Source: Streptomyces bambusae (GTDB lineage Bacteria > Actinomycetota > Actinomycetes > Streptomycetales > Streptomycetaceae). Taken from it: a stretch of DNA of 64,000 nucleotides. The position numbers were made by a program, and so were the translations under genes. The stretch is from assembly GCF_020532645.1 (NCBI RefSeq), contig NZ_JAJAUZ010000010.1:1-64000 (forward strand), in the 5' to 3' direction. The number at the start of each line of letters is the position of its first letter. Within the stretch, counting starts at the first letter, position 1. The notes beneath the pieces were generated by a model, which worked only from the letters and a program-made list of their open reading frames with translations, was not told where the DNA came from and did not search any database. Shown here one piece after another: positions 8,922 to 20,189 of the stretch.

Positions 8922-11900
8922 TTACGCGTCGAAGACCTCGGCGACCAGCTGGGCCTGCTCGGCCTGGTGGCGCTTGGCCGAGCCCACGGCCGGGGACGAA
9001 CCGTGCGGCCGCGAGATGCGGCGCAGGCGCTCGCCCGCCGGGATGTCGGCACCGACCGCCAGGTCGAGGTGGTCGATCAGGTTGAGCGCGATGAACGGCC
9101 ACGCACCCTGGTTCGCCGGCTCCTCCTGCGCCCACAGGTACTTCTCGGCGTTCGGGTACTTGGCGATCTCCGCCTGGAGCTCGGCACCCGGCAGCGGGTA
9201 CAGGCGCTCGATGCGGATGATCGCCGTGTCCGTGACGCCGCGCTTGACCCGCTCGGCCTCCAGGTCGTAGTAGACCTTGCCGGCGCAGAAGACGACCTTG
9301 CGGACCGCGTTCGGGTCCACCGCCGTGTCACCGATCACCGGGCGGAAGCCGCCGGTGGTGAACTCCTCGGCCCTCGACGCCGCGGCCTTCAGACGCAGCA
9401 TCGACTTCGGGGTGAAGACGACGAGCGGCTTGTGGTGCGGGTTGTGGACCTGCCAGCGCAGCAGGTGGAAGTAGTTCGACGGCAGCGTCGGCATGGCGAC
9501 CGTCATGTTGTTCTGGGCGCAGAGCTGGAGGAACCGCTCCGGGCGGGCGGAGCTGTGGTCCGGGCCCTGGCCCTCGTAGCCGTGCGGCAGCAGCAGGGTG
9601 ACGCCGGAGGTCTGGCCCCACTTCTGCTCGGCGGAGGAGATGAACTCGTCGACGACGGTCTGCGCGCCGTTGACGAAGTCGCCGAACTGCGCCTCCCACA
9701 GCACCAGCGCGTCCGGGCGGGCCAGCGAGTAGCCGTACTCGAAGCCCATGGCCGCGTACTCGGAGAGCAGCGAGTCGTAGACGTTGTAGCGGGCCTGGTC
9801 GTCGGACAGGTAGAGCAGCGGGGTGTAGTCCTCGCCGGTCTCCCGGTCCACCAGCACCGCGTGGCGCTGGCCGAAGGTGCCGCGGCGGGAGTCCTGGCCT
9901 GACAGCCGGACCGGGGTGCCTTCCAGCAGCAGCGAACCGAAGGCCAGGGTCTCGCCCATCGCCCAGTCGATCGTGCCGTCGTCGATCATCGCCGCACGGC
10001 GCTGGATCTGCGGCAGCAGACGCGGGTGGACGGTGATCCGCTCCGGGATGTTGACCTGCGACTCCGCGATCCGCTTCACGACCTCCTGGGAGATCGCCGT
10101 GGTCACGGTGGCCGGGAACTCCGGCTGGGCGGCCGGGACCGGCGCGCCGGCGACGGCCGGGTTGGCGGCGGCCTCGCGGACCTCCGCGAAGACCTTCTCC
10201 AGCTGGCCCTGGAAGTCCTGCAGCGCCTGCTCGGCCTCTTCCAGCGTGATGTCGCCGCGGCCGATCAGGGACTCGGTGTACAGCTTGCGCACCGAGCGCT
10301 TCTTGTCGATCAGGTCGTACATCAGCGGCTGCGTGAACGACGGGTTGTCGGCCTCGTTGTGACCGCGGCGGCGGTAGCAGATGAGGTCGATGACGACGTC
10401 CTTGTTGAACGCCTGGCGGAACTCGAAGGCGAGGCGGCCCACGCGGACCACGGCCTCCGGGTCGTCGCCGTTCACGTGGAAGATCGGCGCCTCGATCATG
10501 CGGGCCACGTCGGTGGCGTACATGGAGGAGCGCGAGGACGTCGGCGCGGCGGTGAAGCCGACCTGGTTGTTGATCACGATGTGCACGGTGCCGCCGGTGC
10601 GGTAACCGCGCAGCTGCGACATGTTCAGGGTCTCGGCCACGACGCCCTGGCCCGCGAAGGCCGCGTCGCCGTGCAGCGCCACCGGCAGGACGGTGAAGTC
10701 CGTGCCGCCCTTGTTGATCAGGTCCTGCTTGGCGCGGACCACGCCCTCCAGGACCGGGTCCACCGCCTCCAGGTGCGAGGGGTTCGCGACCAGGGAGACC
10801 TTGATCTGCTCGCCGTCGAGGCCCGTGAAGGTGCCCTCGGCGCCCAGGTGGTACTTCACGTCGCCGGAGCCGTGCATGGACTTCGGGTCGAGGTTGCCCT
10901 CGAACTCGCGGAAGATCTGCGCGTACGACTTGCCGACGATGTTCGCCAGGACGTTCAGGCGGCCGCGGTGGGCCATGCCGATGGCGACCTCGTCGAGGCG
11001 GGCCTCGGCGGCCGAGTCGATGACGGCGTCGAGCAGCGGGATGACGGACTCGCCGCCCTCCAGGGAGAAGCGCTTCTGGCCGACGTACTTCGTCTGCAGG
11101 AAGGTCTCGAACGCCTCGGCGGCGTTCAGGCGGCGCAGGATCCGCAGCTGCTCCTCGCGCTCCGGCTTGGTGTGCGGGCGCTCGATGCGGTCCTGGATCC
11201 ACTTGCGCTGCTTCGGGTCCTGGATGTGCATGAACTCGACGCCGGTGGTGCGGCAGTACGAGTCGCGCAGCACGCCGAGGATGTCGCGGAGCTTCATCAT
11301 CGACTTGCCGGAGAAGCCGCCGACCGCGAACTCGCGCTCCAGGTCCCACAGGGTGAGGCCGTGCTCGGTGATGTCGAGGTCGGGGTGCTTGCGCTGCTTG
11401 TACTCCAGCGGGTCGGTGTCGGCCATGACGTGGCCGCGCACCCGGTAGGAGTGGATCAGCTCGAAGACGCGGGCGGCCTTCGTGACGTCGTCGTCGTGCG
11501 AGGCGTCGATGTCGCGCAGCCAGCGGACCGGCTCGTACGGGATCCGCAGCGACTCGAAGACCTGGTCGTAGAAGCCGTCCTCGCCGAGGAGCAGGTTCGC
11601 GACGATCCGCAGGAACTCGCCGGAGGCCGCGCCCTGGATGACCCGGTGGTCGTAGGTCGAGGTCAGGGTCATGACCTTGGAGATGCCCAGCTTGTTCAGG
11701 GTGTCCTGGGAGGTGCCCTGGAACTCGGCCGGGTAGTCCATGGAGCCGACGCCCATGATGACCGACTGCCCGGGCATCAGGCGGGGCACGGAGTGCACGG
11801 TGCCCAGGCCGCCGGGGTTGGTCAGGGAGACCGTGACGCCGGTGAAGTCGTCCATCGTCAGCTTGCCGACGCGGGCGCGGCGGACGATGTCCTCGTAGGC

Positions 11901-12824
11901 CTGCCAGAACTCGAAGAAGTTGAGCGTCTCGGCCTTCTTGATGCCGGCGACGACGAGCTGGCGGTCGCCGTTGGGCTTGACCAGGTCGATGGCGAGGCCG
12001 AAGTTCACGTGCTCCGGCTTGACCAGGGTCGGCTTGCCGTCCTTCTCCGCGAAGGAGTGGTTCATCGCCGGCATGGCCTTGATGGCCTGCACCATCGCGA
12101 AGCCGATGAGGTGCGTGAAGGAGATCTTCCCGCCGCGGGCCCGCTTGAGGTGGTTGTTGATGACGATGCGGTTGTCGAACAGCAGCTTCACCGGGACGGC
12201 GCGCACGGACGTGGCCGTCGGCACCTCCAGCGAGGCGTTCATGTTCTTCGCGACGGCGGCGGCCGGGCCGCGCAGCGTCACGAACTCGGGGCCCGCGGGG
12301 GCCTCGGCGGCGGGGGCCGCGGCCGGCTTGGCGGCGGCGGGGGAGGCCTGGGGGGCGACCGTGGCCGGAGCGGCGGCCGGGGTCTGGGAGGTGACAGTCA
12401 CAGCAGAGGCACCAGAGGGAGTGGCAGGAGCAGAGGCAGGAGCTGTTGCAGAGGGCGCGGCCTGCGCGGGTGCGGCGCCGGCCGCCCCCGTGGCGGCGGC
12501 GACGGGGGCCTGCGGGGCCGGAGCCGAAGCCGTGGCCGGGGCCGTGGGTGCGGGGGCGGACTGTGCGGTTCCGCTCACGCCGGCCGGGGCCGTGCCGTCC
12601 GTGGTCGCGGCGGGCTTCTCCGGCTGGGCCGCGGCGGCCTGGCCGCCCGGCTTGTAGTCGGCGAAGAAGTCCCACCAGGCACGGTCGACCGAATTCGGGT
12701 CCTGGAGGTACTGCTGGTAGATCTCGTCGACGAGCCACTCGTTGGCTCCGAAGCCCGAGGCGGGGTTCTTCCCGCCGCCTGCTTCGGTCGTGGTGCTCGC
12801 ATTACTGGGGGACTGTGGCGACAC
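8922..12824 (-). CDS. kgd: Multifunctional 2-oxoglutarate decarboxylase / dehydrogenase E1-E2 fusion
   Basis: TCA-cycle enzyme of about 1300 residues, as in mycobacterial Kgd and corynebacterial OdhA. Order: short N-terminal helix module ([14 protein letters not shown]), an Ala/Pro/Thr-rich linker of about 150 residues, an E2-like acyltransferase domain with [15 protein letters not shown] (about residue 390), then the thiamine-diphosphate E1 domain including [15 protein letters not shown] and [12 protein letters not shown] (about residues 715-760). There is no lipoyl domain, typical of this class, so it works with a separate lipoylated E2. Start set at GTG 12824 (first residues SPQSPSN), matching the usual Streptomyces N terminus. 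The frame stays open to 13043 but that extension is not conserved-looking. Confidence 0.96.
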   Translation of the reverse strand: MSPQSPSNASTTTEAGGGKNPASGFGANEWLVDEIYQQYLQDPNSVDRAWWDFFADYKPGGQAAAAQPEKPAATTDGTAPAGVSGTAQSAPAPTAPATASAPAPQAPVAAATGAAGAAPAQAAPSATAPASAPATPSGASAVTVTSQTPAAAPATVAPQASPAAAKPAAAPAAEAPAGPEFVTLRGPAAAVAKNMNASLEVPTATSVRAVPVKLLFDNRIVINNHLKRARGGKISFTHLIGFAMVQAIKAMPAMNHSFAEKDGKPTLVKPEHVNFGLAIDLVKPNGDRQLVVAGIKKAETLNFFEFWQAYEDIVRRARVGKLTMDDFTGVTVSLTNPGGLGTVHSVPRLMPGQSVIMGVGSMDYPAEFQGTSQDTLNKLGISKVMTLTSTYDHRVIQGAASGEFLRIVANLLLGEDGFYDQVFESLRIPYEPVRWLRDIDASHDDDVTKAARVFELIHSYRVRGHVMADTDPLEYKQRKHPDLDITEHGLTLWDLEREFAVGGFSGKSMMKLRDILGVLRDSYCRTTGVEFMHIQDPKQRKWIQDRIERPHTKPEREEQLRILRRLNAAEAFETFLQTKYVGQKRFSLEGGESVIPLLDAVIDSAAEARLDEVAIGMAHRGRLNVLANIVGKSYAQIFREFEGNLDPKSMHGSGDVKYHLGAEGTFTGLDGEQIKVSLVANPSHLEAVDPVLEGVVRAKQDLINKGGTDFTVLPVALHGDAAFAGQGVVAETLNMSQLRGYRTGGTVHIVINNQVGFTAAPTSSRSSMYATDVARMIEAPIFHVNGDDPEAVVRVGRLAFEFRQAFNKDVVIDLICYRRRGHNEADNPSFTQPLMYDLIDKKRSVRKLYTESLIGRGDITLEEAEQALQDFQGQLEKVFAEVREAAANPAVAGAPVPAAQPEFPATVTTAISQEVVKRIAESQVNIPERITVHPRLLPQIQRRAAMIDDGTIDWAMGETLAFGSLLLEGTPVRLSGQDSRRGTFGQRHAVLVDRETGEDYTPLLYLSDDQARYNVYDSLLSEYAAMGFEYGYSLARPDALVLWEAQFGDFVNGAQTVVDEFISSAEQKWGQTSGVTLLLPHGYEGQGPDHSSARPERFLQLCAQNNMTVAMPTLPSNYFHLLRWQVHNPHHKPLVVFTPKSMLRLKAAASRAEEFTTGGFRPVIGDTAVDPNAVRKVVFCAGKVYYDLEAERVKRGVTDTAIIRIERLYPLPGAELQAEIAKYPNAEKYLWAQEEPANQGAWPFIALNLIDHLDLAVGADIPAGERLRRISRPHGSSPAVGSAKRHQAEQAQLVAEVFDA

Positions 12825-13082
12825 GGCGGCAACCGCCCTCTTCCGCTTCACAAGGTGATGGACAGCGGGAATAAAGGCTACGCCTCCCCGGCCGCTGGAT
12901 GCAGACCGGGCGGGACTTACGTCGTGCAAGTCACATCGAACGGCGGGTTTCGCGGGGTGGAATGGCGGGAAACAAACGCGGTTTGCGTACGCGGCACCGC
13001 GGTTGCGACCTGCCGGCTCGCACCCCTGACGGAACCCGGGCACGTGTGGCCGAGATCCCTGCTTCCTGACTCGAACCCTACG

Positions 13083-14171
13083 TCAACCTCGCGCGGTCCG
13101 GACTCCCGGAAGGGTGACCAGGATCCGGCAGCCCCGAGGGGATTCGGCCACCCCGATGCGCCCGCCGTGGAGTTCGACCGCCCAGCGGGCGATCGCCAGA
13201 CCCAGTCCGGTGCCGCCGTCGCCCTTGGCGCTGCCCCGGTTGAAGCGCTCGAAGACCCGGTGCCGCTCGGACTCCGGGATGCCCGGACCCTCGTCCAGCA
13301 CGTCCAGCACCAGCGACTCCGGCGCGTGCCCGCGCCGCGCCCGTACGGTCACCCGGCCGTGCTGGGGGCTGTGCCGGACGGCGTTGTCGATCAGGTTCGC
13401 CACCACCTGGTGCAGCCGCTCCGCGTCCGCGTGCGCGCTCAGGTCCGGCGGGAACACGTCCAGGTGCAGGTGCACGTCCTTGCGGGTGTGGCTGCCCGAG
13501 TTCGACGCCAGGCCCGGCCGGCCGGCCGCCGCCAGCCCCGCCTCCTTCAGGATCCCCGACAGGTACGGCCACACCTCGAAGCGGCGGGCGTTCAGCGGCA
13601 CCACCCCATTGTCCACCCGGGACAGGTCCAGCAGGGTCTCCACCAGCCCGCCGAGCCGCTCGGTCTGCTTGAGCATCGTCCGCATGGTCTCGCCGTCCGG
13701 CTCCGAGACCCCGTCCACGACGTTCTCCAGCACGGCCCGCAGCGCCGCGATCGGCGTCCGCAGCTCGTGCGAGACGTTCGCCACCAGCTCCTTGCGGTGC
13801 CGGTCCACGGCCTCCAGGTCGTCCGCCATCACGTTGATCGTGGCGGCCAGCGCGCCCAGCTCGTCGCGGCGGTCCGCGCCCTGCACCCGCTGGGTGAAGT
13901 CGCCGTGCGAGATCGCCCGTGCCACCGTGGTCATCTCGTCCAGCGGCGCGGTCATGCTGTGCGCCACGAACTGGGTGATCAGCATCGAGGCGATCACCGA
14001 GAACACGGTGATGAACCGCAGCTCCGTGTCCGTGCGCAGGGCCACCATCAGCAGGCCCGTGGTGATGAAGACCGAGACGACCACCAGGGTGCCGAGCTTG
14101 GTCTTGATCGAGAGCCGCGTCCGCGGACGCGCTCCGGGCCGCTGCGGGCGCGGCCCCGGCCCGGCGGTCAT
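13083..14171 (-). CDS. Two-component sensor histidine kinase
   Basis: Membrane sensor kinase of 362 residues. Two hydrophobic segments in the first 80 residues enclose only a very short extracellular loop (around TDTEL), then HAMP (about 80-130), HisKA with the phospho-accepting His in VSHELRTPIAAL, N-box NLIDNAVRH, and G boxes DEGPGIPES and GTGLGLAIA. ATG at 14171 overlaps the response-regulator stop (ATGA), so the pair is cotranscribed and coupled. The tiny sensor loop suggests detection within the membrane or by a partner. The signal is unknown. Confidence 0.92.
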   Translation of the reverse strand: MTAGPGPRPQRPGARPRTRLSIKTKLGTLVVVSVFITTGLLMVALRTDTELRFITVFSVIASMLITQFVAHSMTAPLDEMTTVARAISHGDFTQRVQGADRRDELGALAATINVMADDLEAVDRHRKELVANVSHELRTPIAALRAVLENVVDGVSEPDGETMRTMLKQTERLGGLVETLLDLSRVDNGVVPLNARRFEVWPYLSGILKEAGLAAAGRPGLASNSGSHTRKDVHLHLDVFPPDLSAHADAERLHQVVANLIDNAVRHSPQHGRVTVRARRGHAPESLVLDVLDEGPGIPESERHRVFERFNRGSAKGDGGTGLGLAIARWAVELHGGRIGVAESPRGCRILVTLPGVRTARG

Positions 14172-14902
14172 GACGCCGGGGTCTCCAGGGCGTACCCGAC
14201 GCCGTGCACGGTGCGGATCCGCTCGGCTCCGATCTTCCGGCGCAGCGCCTTGATGTGGCTGTCCACGGTCCGGGTGCCGGAGGCGTCCGCCCAGTCCCAC
14301 ACCTCGGCCAGCAGCTGCTCCCGGGAGAGCACCGCCCGCGGGGTGCCGGCCAGGCACACCAGCAGGTCGAACTCGGTCGGGGTCAGGTGCACGTCCGCGG
14401 CCTGCACCCGCACCCGGCGCTGGGCGTGGTCGATCTCCAGGTCGCCCAGCCGCAGGGTGCCGGCCTTGGGGGCGGTCGCGGCCAGGGTGGCCCGCTCCAC
14501 CCGGCGCAGCAGCACGTGCACGCGGGCGGCCAGCTCCCGCATGGAGAACGGCTTCGTCATGTAGTCGTCGGCGCCCACGCCCAGGCCGACCAGCAGGTCG
14601 GTCTCGTCGTCGCGCGCCGTGAGCATGAGGACCGGCACCGGGCGCTGGGCCTGGACCCGGCGGCAGACCTCCAGGCCGTCGAAGCCGGGCAGCATCACGT
14701 CGAGCACCAGCAGGTCGGGCTGCCAGCCCTCGGCGGCCGCCACCGCGGCCGGGCCGTCACCGGCCGTCTCGACCTGGAAGCCCTCGGCCCGGAGACGGGC
14801 GGCGATGGCCTCCGCGATGGTCTGGTCGTCCTCGACGACGAGGACCCGGCGCTGGGCGCCGGGGGTCGCCGCTGCCGCGTTGTGGGTGTGTGCCTGTTCC
14901 AT
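14168..14902 (-). CDS. OmpR/PhoB-family response regulator
   Basis: 244-residue DNA-binding regulator, partner of the adjacent kinase. Receiver domain starts RVLVVEDDQTIAEAI, with phospho-acceptor Asp in LLVLDVMLPG and Lys in MTKPFSMREL. The C-terminal winged helix has LTPTEFDLLVCLA and RTVDSHIKALRRKIG. Start ATG 14902 preceded by GGGGCGGGG. An upstream extension to 15115 lacks receiver sequence. It stands first in the operon. Confidence 0.93.
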   Translation of the reverse strand: MEQAHTHNAAAATPGAQRRVLVVEDDQTIAEAIAARLRAEGFQVETAGDGPAAVAAAEGWQPDLLVLDVMLPGFDGLEVCRRVQAQRPVPVLMLTARDDETDLLVGLGVGADDYMTKPFSMRELAARVHVLLRRVERATLAATAPKAGTLRLGDLEIDHAQRRVRVQAADVHLTPTEFDLLVCLAGTPRAVLSREQLLAEVWDWADASGTRTVDSHIKALRRKIGAERIRTVHGVGYALETPAS

Positions 14903-15136
14903 CGCCCCGCCCCTGTTCGGCCGTGCTCGCTGCTCGTCGTCGTCCGTCGTCGCCCGGGGTCCGGTCGCCGATCCGGTGTCGCGACCGGCCCGATGATCCG
15001 CGCGATGGGGAGCAGCGTAGAGGAGTCCTGCAGGACGGGCCACGCCCGGTGGAGCCAGGTCAGGACGGGCCCGGGCAAGGGGCACGTCTGGCCGGTACCA
15101 GGCTGAATCCGGCATTCCGGATCGTCTGGCGGTGCG

Positions 15137-15655
15137 TCAGAACGGCGGGAGGGCGGCCAGTACGGCGGCCAGGCGGGGCGGCATCACGGTCTCCTGCGCG
15201 GCGACCTCGCGGCCGGCGTGGACGAAGGCGTACATGAACGTGTCGAAGGAGCGGGGGTCCGTGCTGACCCGGGGGAGCTCCTGGAAATCGGCGGCCTCGA
15301 GGACGTCCCGGAGCCGGGCCAGCCGGGCGCCGGTGAGGCGGCCCTTCGACGTCTCCCGGCCGTGGTCGAGGCGGCGGTACGTGCCGTCCGAGGCGATCAG
15401 GATGCTCTTGTGCTCGCCGGCGTAGCCGCCGCTGCGGGTGACGGTGAGCAGGCGGTCGCTGCGGGGCGCGGGTGTCGTGGGCCGGGGCTGGTCCCCGGTG
15501 GGGGCGGGCGCCGGCGCGGAGCGTGCGCTGCTGCTGCTGCTCGCGGGCGGCCGGTCGCCCGCCGAATCGGGGGGCGGCGGGTCCGCGGCGGGGGAGCAGG
15601 CGGCCAGGGCGAGGGCCGTGCCGAGGGTGGCTGCGGTCGTCCGGAACCTTGCCAT
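15137..15655 (-). CDS. Secreted lipoprotein, function unknown
   Basis: 172 residues with a lipoprotein signal peptide (lipobox LAAC, Cys20), a Pro/Ser/Ala-rich linker to about residue 65, and a globular C-terminal part with DGTYRRLDHG and ADFQELPR. The globular part resembles small Streptomyces lipoproteins with a beta-sandwich inhibitor-like look, but I do not recognise the family. The gene is 230 bp upstream of the response regulator and on the same strand, so readthrough into it is possible. Confidence 0.75.
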   Translation of the reverse strand: MARFRTTAATLGTALALAACSPAADPPPPDSAGDRPPASSSSSARSAPAPAPTGDQPRPTTPAPRSDRLLTVTRSGGYAGEHKSILIASDGTYRRLDHGRETSKGRLTGARLARLRDVLEAADFQELPRVSTDPRSFDTFMYAFVHAGREVAAQETVMPPRLAAVLAALPPF

Positions 15656-15785
15656 TGCTCCACCTCCGCTGTCGGGGCCCCTCCCCGCGCTCCTTGGACG
15701 CCCTCCCCGTCCCCCCGGTTCCCGCCTCGGCCACCGGCGGGGCCGGGCCGCGGGGCGGGATCCGGCGGCGCGGGGGCTCCGCCCC

Positions 15786-15930
15786 CGCGCCCCCGGTCCT
15801 CAAGCGCCGGACGGGCTGGATTTGGGGCTCCGTCCCCGCGCCCCCGGTCCTCAAGCGCCGGACGGGCTGGATTTGGGGCTCTGCCCCCGCGCCCCCGCGC
15901 CCCGGGCGCCTCAAGCGCCGGCGGGGCCGG
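15786..15930. repeat. 51-bp tandem intergenic repeats
   Basis: Two almost identical 51-bp units, CCCCGGTCCTCAAGCGCCGG at 15791 and again at 15842, each continuing ACGGGCTGGATTTGGGGCTC, followed by a diverged third copy near 15905. The core CTCAAGCGCCGG matches the repeats at 4-170. Confidence 0.85.
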
Positions 15931-15999
15931 GATTGCCGCTGACCGGGCTTCGGCTGCTCCGTCCATGGGCCGACGGGGCCGACAGGGCTGGATGCTGCG

Positions 16000-16165
16000 G
16001 GGAAAGCAGCCTCGCCGGCGGTTGAGGCGCGGGGTGCGGGGCGGCGGCCCGGGGGTTGGGTGGGATCGGCTTGGGCGGTGAATCCGGGCGGGGGAAAACC
16101 AGCCTCGCCGGCGATTGAGGCGCGGGGTCCGGGGCGGAGCCCCGGGGGTGGGGGCGCGCTGCCCC
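16000..16165. repeat. Inverted-orientation copies of the dispersed repeat
   Basis: Two copies, about 91 bp apart, of AGCCTCGCCGGCG followed by GTTGAGG or ATTGAGG, then GCGCGGGGTCCGGGG. They read as the reverse complement of the 15786-15930 units, so the gap carries a large inverted arrangement. Confidence 0.75.
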
Positions 16166-16231
16166 GGCCCGTCCGGCGATCGACCGCCGTGCCCGGGTCC
16201 GGACGGGGGGCCGGTCGTTGGGTGGGGTGTG

Positions 16232-17545
16232 GTGAAGGGGATGGTGTGGGCGGGACCCGCGGCGGCCGCGCTGACGGTCGGCGCCTGGGGCATCCGGCGC
16301 GGCGGCAGCATGTGGCGGGACGAGTCCGTGACCGTACAGGTGGGGCGGCGGACGGCCGGGGAGATCGTGCGGCTGCTCGGCCGGGTGGACGCCGTGCACG
16401 GGGTGTACTACCTGCTCGTGCACGGCACCTTCGGCGGGGCCCCGGGCCCGGTCGACGCCCGCGCCCTCTCCGTGCTCGCGACGGCGATCGCCGCGGCCGG
16501 CGTCGCGGCCACCGGCCGCCTCCTGGCCGGCGACCGCGCGGGACTGACCGCCGGCCTGGCCTACGCCTGGCTGCCCCCGGTCCAGATGTACGCCCAGGAG
16601 GCCCGCTCGTACGCCCTCGTCTCCGCCGCCGTCATCTGGTCCGGCCACTTCCTGCTCCGCCGCCGCTGGGCCGGGTACACCGTCCTCCTCGCCCTCGCCT
16701 GCTGCCTGCACACGTTCGCGGCCCTCGCCCTCCTCGCCCACGCCGTCACCGCCCGGCACATCCCGCACTGGCGGTGGAGCGCGGCCGCCGTGCTCACGGC
16801 CGCCGCCCCGCTCGCCCTCCTCGGCTCCCGCCAGGCCGCGGCCCAGCTCGGCTGGCTCGGCCGCCCGTCGTGGGCGGACTGGACGGCGTACGCGGTGGCC
16901 GCCGGCCTCGGCCTGTGGGCGGCCCGGGGCGCTCCGAAGGTCCTGGTCCGCACCGCCCTGCCGCTGCTCCTGCTGCCGCCCGGCCTGCTGCTGACGGTCT
17001 CGCTGGCCCACCCCTGGTACGTCGACCGGTACGTGCTGTACGCGCTCGCCGGCCTCGCCCTGCTGGCCGGAGCCCGCCGCGGCCGCACGGTGCTGCTGCT
17101 CGCCGTGCTCGTCCTGCCCTGGGCCTGCTGGCTGCGCACCCCCGAGAGCCGCAAGGACGACGCCCTGGCCGCGGCGGCCGCGGTGCGCGAACTCGCCCGG
17201 CCGGGGGACGCCGTGCTGTTCCTGCCGGCCCGCCGCCGCGAGTGGCTGCTGTCCTCGCCGGAGGTGCTCGGCCCCCTCGACGACCTCGCCCTCGACCGCC
17301 CGCCGGCCGCCTCCCGCACGCTCCACGGCACCGAACTGCCCGCCGACCGCATCCGGGCCGCGATGCTTGCCGCGCCCCGCATCGTCGCCCTGTCCGACCC
17401 GCCCGGCCGGCCGCTCGACCCGTACCCGCGGGAAACCGTCAAACGGCAGGCCCTGGCCGCCCACTTCACGCTGTGCACGGCCCGCCCGGTGCTCGGCGCC
17501 CGGATCGCGCTGTACGCCCGGCCGGGGCAGTGCCCCAGGAGTTGA
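16232..17545 (+). CDS. GT-C family glycosyltransferase (GT39-like), integral membrane
   Basis: About 437 residues with some ten hydrophobic segments. The first extracytoplasmic loop contains WRDESVT, the acidic pair expected of polyprenyl-phosphate-sugar-dependent GT-C enzymes, followed by VYYLLVHGTFG. A tail of about 130 residues follows the last membrane segments. The likely role is mannosyl or related sugar transfer outside the membrane. Start is uncertain: GTG 16232 is chosen because the preceding sequence is repeat; GTG 16229 and ATG 16241 are alternatives. Confidence 0.8.
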   Translation: MKGMVWAGPAAAALTVGAWGIRRGGSMWRDESVTVQVGRRTAGEIVRLLGRVDAVHGVYYLLVHGTFGGAPGPVDARALSVLATAIAAAGVAATGRLLAGDRAGLTAGLAYAWLPPVQMYAQEARSYALVSAAVIWSGHFLLRRRWAGYTVLLALACCLHTFAALALLAHAVTARHIPHWRWSAAAVLTAAAPLALLGSRQAAAQLGWLGRPSWADWTAYAVAAGLGLWAARGAPKVLVRTALPLLLLPPGLLLTVSLAHPWYVDRYVLYALAGLALLAGARRGRTVLLLAVLVLPWACWLRTPESRKDDALAAAAAVRELARPGDAVLFLPARRREWLLSSPEVLGPLDDLALDRPPAASRTLHGTELPADRIRAAMLAAPRIVALSDPPGRPLDPYPRETVKRQALAAHFTLCTARPVLGARIALYARPGQCPRS

Positions 17546-17611
17546 ATCCTCCCCTCCGGATCTTTCGCCGACGGCGAACGCCGGTTGGGGAACACTAGCC
17601 CGCGCAGATGC

Positions 17612-17632
17612 ATTGAGTCGGCATAGCTCAAC
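17612..17632 (+). promoter_or_regulatory. HAIR-like HspR operator upstream of lon
   Basis: TTGAGT, seven bases, GCTCAA: an inverted repeat matching the HAIR consensus CTTGAGT-N7-ACTCAAG bound by the heat-shock repressor HspR. It ends 21 bp before the lon start codon. HspR control of lon through such a site is established in Streptomyces. The single T/C mismatch in the right arm is tolerated in my reading. Confidence 0.8.
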
Positions 17633-17653
17633 TTCACTGCCGGAGGGAAGATC

Positions 17654-20050
17654 ATGGCTTCGACGTCCGTACCGCTCACTCTGCCCGTGCTGCCGCTTGA
17701 CGACGAGGTCGTGCTGCCCGGCATGGTCGTGCCGCTCGACCTGTCCGACGCGGAGGTGCGTGCGGCGGTCGAGGCGGCGCAGGCCGCGGCCGGCAGCGGC
17801 AAACCCAAGGTCCTGCTCGTGCCGCGGATCGACGGCACGTACGCCGGGACCGGCGTCCTCGGCACGGTCGAGCAGGTCGGCCGGCTCTCCGACGGCGACC
17901 CCGGCGCCCTGATCCGCGGCCGCGGCCGGGTCCGCATCGGCGCCGGCACCACCGGCCCCGGCGCCGCCCTGTGGGTGGAGGGCGAGACCGTGGCCGAGCA
18001 CGTGCCCGATCCGCTGCCCGGCGCGGTGACCGAGCTGGTCAAGGAGTACAAGGCGCTCGCCACCAGCTGGCTGACCAAGCGCGGCGCCTGGCAGGTCGTC
18101 GACCGGGTGGCGCAGATCGAGGGCGTGTCCGCGCTCGCCGACAACGCCGGCTACTCGCCGTTCCTGAGCACCGCGCAGAAGGTCGAACTGCTGGAGACCG
18201 CCGACCCGGTCGCCCGCCTCAGGCTCGCCGTCCGCCAGCTGAGCGACCACCTCGCCGAGCAGGACGTCGCCGAGTCCATCGCCAAGGACGTCCAGGACGG
18301 CGTAGACAAGCAGCAGCGCGAGTTCCTGCTGCGCCGCCAGCTGGAGGCCGTGCGCAAGGAGCTGCGCGAGCTGAACGGCGACCCCGAGGGCGAGGAGTCC
18401 GACGACTACCGGGCCCGCGTGGAGGCCGCCGACCTGCCGGAGAAGGTCCGCGAGGCGGCCCTCAAGGAGGTCGACAAGCTGGAACGGGCCAGCGACCAGA
18501 ACCCCGAGGGCTCCTGGATCCGCACCTGGCTGGACACCGTCCTCGAACTGCCCTGGAACGAGCGCACCGAGGACGCGTACGACATCCGCGGCGCCCGGGC
18601 CGTCCTGGACGCCGAGCACGCCGGGCTGGAGGACGTGAAGGAGCGGATCACCGAGTACCTCGCGGTCCGCAAGCGCCGGGCCGACCGCGGCATGGGCCTG
18701 GTCGGCGGCCGCCGCGGCGGCGCCGTGCTCGCGCTGGTCGGCCCGCCCGGCGTCGGCAAGACCTCGCTCGGAGAGTCCGTGGCCCACGCGATGGGCCGCA
18801 AGTTCGTACGGGTCGCCCTCGGCGGCGTCCGGGACGAGGCGGAGATCCGGGGCCACCGGCGCACGTACGTCGGGGCGCTGCCCGGCCGGATCGTACGGGC
18901 CGTCAAGGAGGCCGGGTCGATGAACCCGGTGGTGCTCCTCGACGAGATCGACAAGGTGGGCTCCGACTTCCGAGGCGACCCGGCCGCCGCCCTCCTCGAA
19001 GTGCTGGACCCGGCGCAGAACCACACCTTCCGCGACCACTACCTGGAGGTCGAGCTCGACCTCAGCGACGTGGTCTTCCTCGCCACCGCCAACGTGCTGG
19101 AGGCCATCCCCGAGGCCCTGCTCGACCGGATGGAACTGGTCCGGCTGGACGGCTACACCGAGGACGAGAAGGTCGTCATCGCCCGCGACCACCTGCTGCC
19201 CCGCCAGCTGGAGCGCGCCGGGCTGGCCGCCGACGAGGTCTCCCTGACCGAGGAGGCCCTGCGCAGCCTGGCCGGCGAGTACACCCGCGAGGCCGGGGTG
19301 CGCACCCTGGAGCGGTCCCTCGCCCGGCTGCTGCGGAAGGCGGCCGCCCAGCACGAGCTGGGCGAGCGGGAGCTGCCGTTCGCCATCGGCAGGGACGACC
19401 TGCGCGGGCTCATCGGGCGGCCGCACCACGTGCCCGAGTCGGCGCAGGACCCGGCCGAGCGGCGCACCGCGGTGCCCGGTGTGGCCACCGGGCTGGCCGT
19501 CACCGGGGCCGGCGGCGACGTCCTCTACGTGGAGGCCTCCCTCGCCGATCCGGAGACCGGCGGGGCCGGGCTGACCCTCACCGGCCAGCTGGGCGACGTG
19601 ATGAAGGAGTCCGCGCAGATCGCGCTGAGCTTCCTGCGCTCGCACGGCGCCGAGCTGGAACTCCCCGTGGCCGACCTCAAGGACCGGGGAGTGCACATCC
19701 ACTTCCCGGCGGGCGCGGTCCCCAAGGACGGCCCGAGCGCCGGCATCACCATGACCACCGCGCTGGCCTCGCTGCTCTCCGGCCGCCAGGTCCGCACGGA
19801 CGTGGCGATGACCGGCGAGGTGTCGCTGACCGGGCGGGTGCTGCCGATCGGCGGGGTCAAGCAGAAGCTGCTGGCCGCGCACCGGGCCGGGATGACCACC
19901 GTGATCATCCCGAAGCGGAACGAGGCCGATCTGGACGACGTGCCGGCCGAGGTGCTCGACGCGCTGGAGGTGCACCCGGTCACCGACGTCCGCCAGGTGC
20001 TGGAGCTGGCCCTGACGGAGGCCGCCGTGCCGGTCGCCGCCGCGGCCTGA
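17654..20050 (+). CDS. lon: ATP-dependent protease Lon
   Basis: Cytoplasmic AAA+ serine protease degrading misfolded and regulatory proteins (798 aa). LonN substrate-binding domain at 1-200, coiled linker, AAA+ module with Walker [10 protein letters not shown] near residue 365 and Walker [12 protein letters not shown], then the protease domain with catalytic Ser695 in PKDGPSAGI and Lys738 in GGVKQKLL, 43 residues apart as in E. coli Lon. ATG at 17654 follows GGAGGGAAG. The HspR operator just upstream indicates heat-shock induction. Confidence 0.98.
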   Translation: MASTSVPLTLPVLPLDDEVVLPGMVVPLDLSDAEVRAAVEAAQAAAGSGKPKVLLVPRIDGTYAGTGVLGTVEQVGRLSDGDPGALIRGRGRVRIGAGTTGPGAALWVEGETVAEHVPDPLPGAVTELVKEYKALATSWLTKRGAWQVVDRVAQIEGVSALADNAGYSPFLSTAQKVELLETADPVARLRLAVRQLSDHLAEQDVAESIAKDVQDGVDKQQREFLLRRQLEAVRKELRELNGDPEGEESDDYRARVEAADLPEKVREAALKEVDKLERASDQNPEGSWIRTWLDTVLELPWNERTEDAYDIRGARAVLDAEHAGLEDVKERITEYLAVRKRRADRGMGLVGGRRGGAVLALVGPPGVGKTSLGESVAHAMGRKFVRVALGGVRDEAEIRGHRRTYVGALPGRIVRAVKEAGSMNPVVLLDEIDKVGSDFRGDPAAALLEVLDPAQNHTFRDHYLEVELDLSDVVFLATANVLEAIPEALLDRMELVRLDGYTEDEKVVIARDHLLPRQLERAGLAADEVSLTEEALRSLAGEYTREAGVRTLERSLARLLRKAAAQHELGERELPFAIGRDDLRGLIGRPHHVPESAQDPAERRTAVPGVATGLAVTGAGGDVLYVEASLADPETGGAGLTLTGQLGDVMKESAQIALSFLRSHGAELELPVADLKDRGVHIHFPAGAVPKDGPSAGITMTTALASLLSGRQVRTDVAMTGEVSLTGRVLPIGGVKQKLLAAHRAGMTTVIIPKRNEADLDDVPAEVLDALEVHPVTDVRQVLELALTEAAVPVAAAA

Positions 20051-20189
20051 TCCCCGCCCGGCCCCTGCCGGACTTCCCGGGACGCGCCGTCCGGGGCCCC
20101 GCCGCCTGCGGGGGGCCGGGCGGCGCGCTGCGAAATACTGGTGCCCCGACCGGCCGCGGCGGCCGGGGACACCACCGATGGGAGCGCAC

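Larger units (their letters stand above)
15656..16231. other. Gene-free gap filled by dispersed repeats
   Basis: 576 bp between divergent genes. Most of it is copies of the same GC-rich intergenic repeat found at 4-170: direct copies around 15786-15930 and opposite-orientation copies around 16000-16165. Frames here are open only because of composition. I see no supported gene. The lipoprotein and glycosyltransferase promoters must lie near the two edges. Confidence 0.6.

Noticed and set aside
12825..13043. Extended N terminus of Kgd
   Set aside because: The in-frame extension is Arg/Cys-rich and unlike known Kgd N termini, while GTG 12824 gives the expected start.
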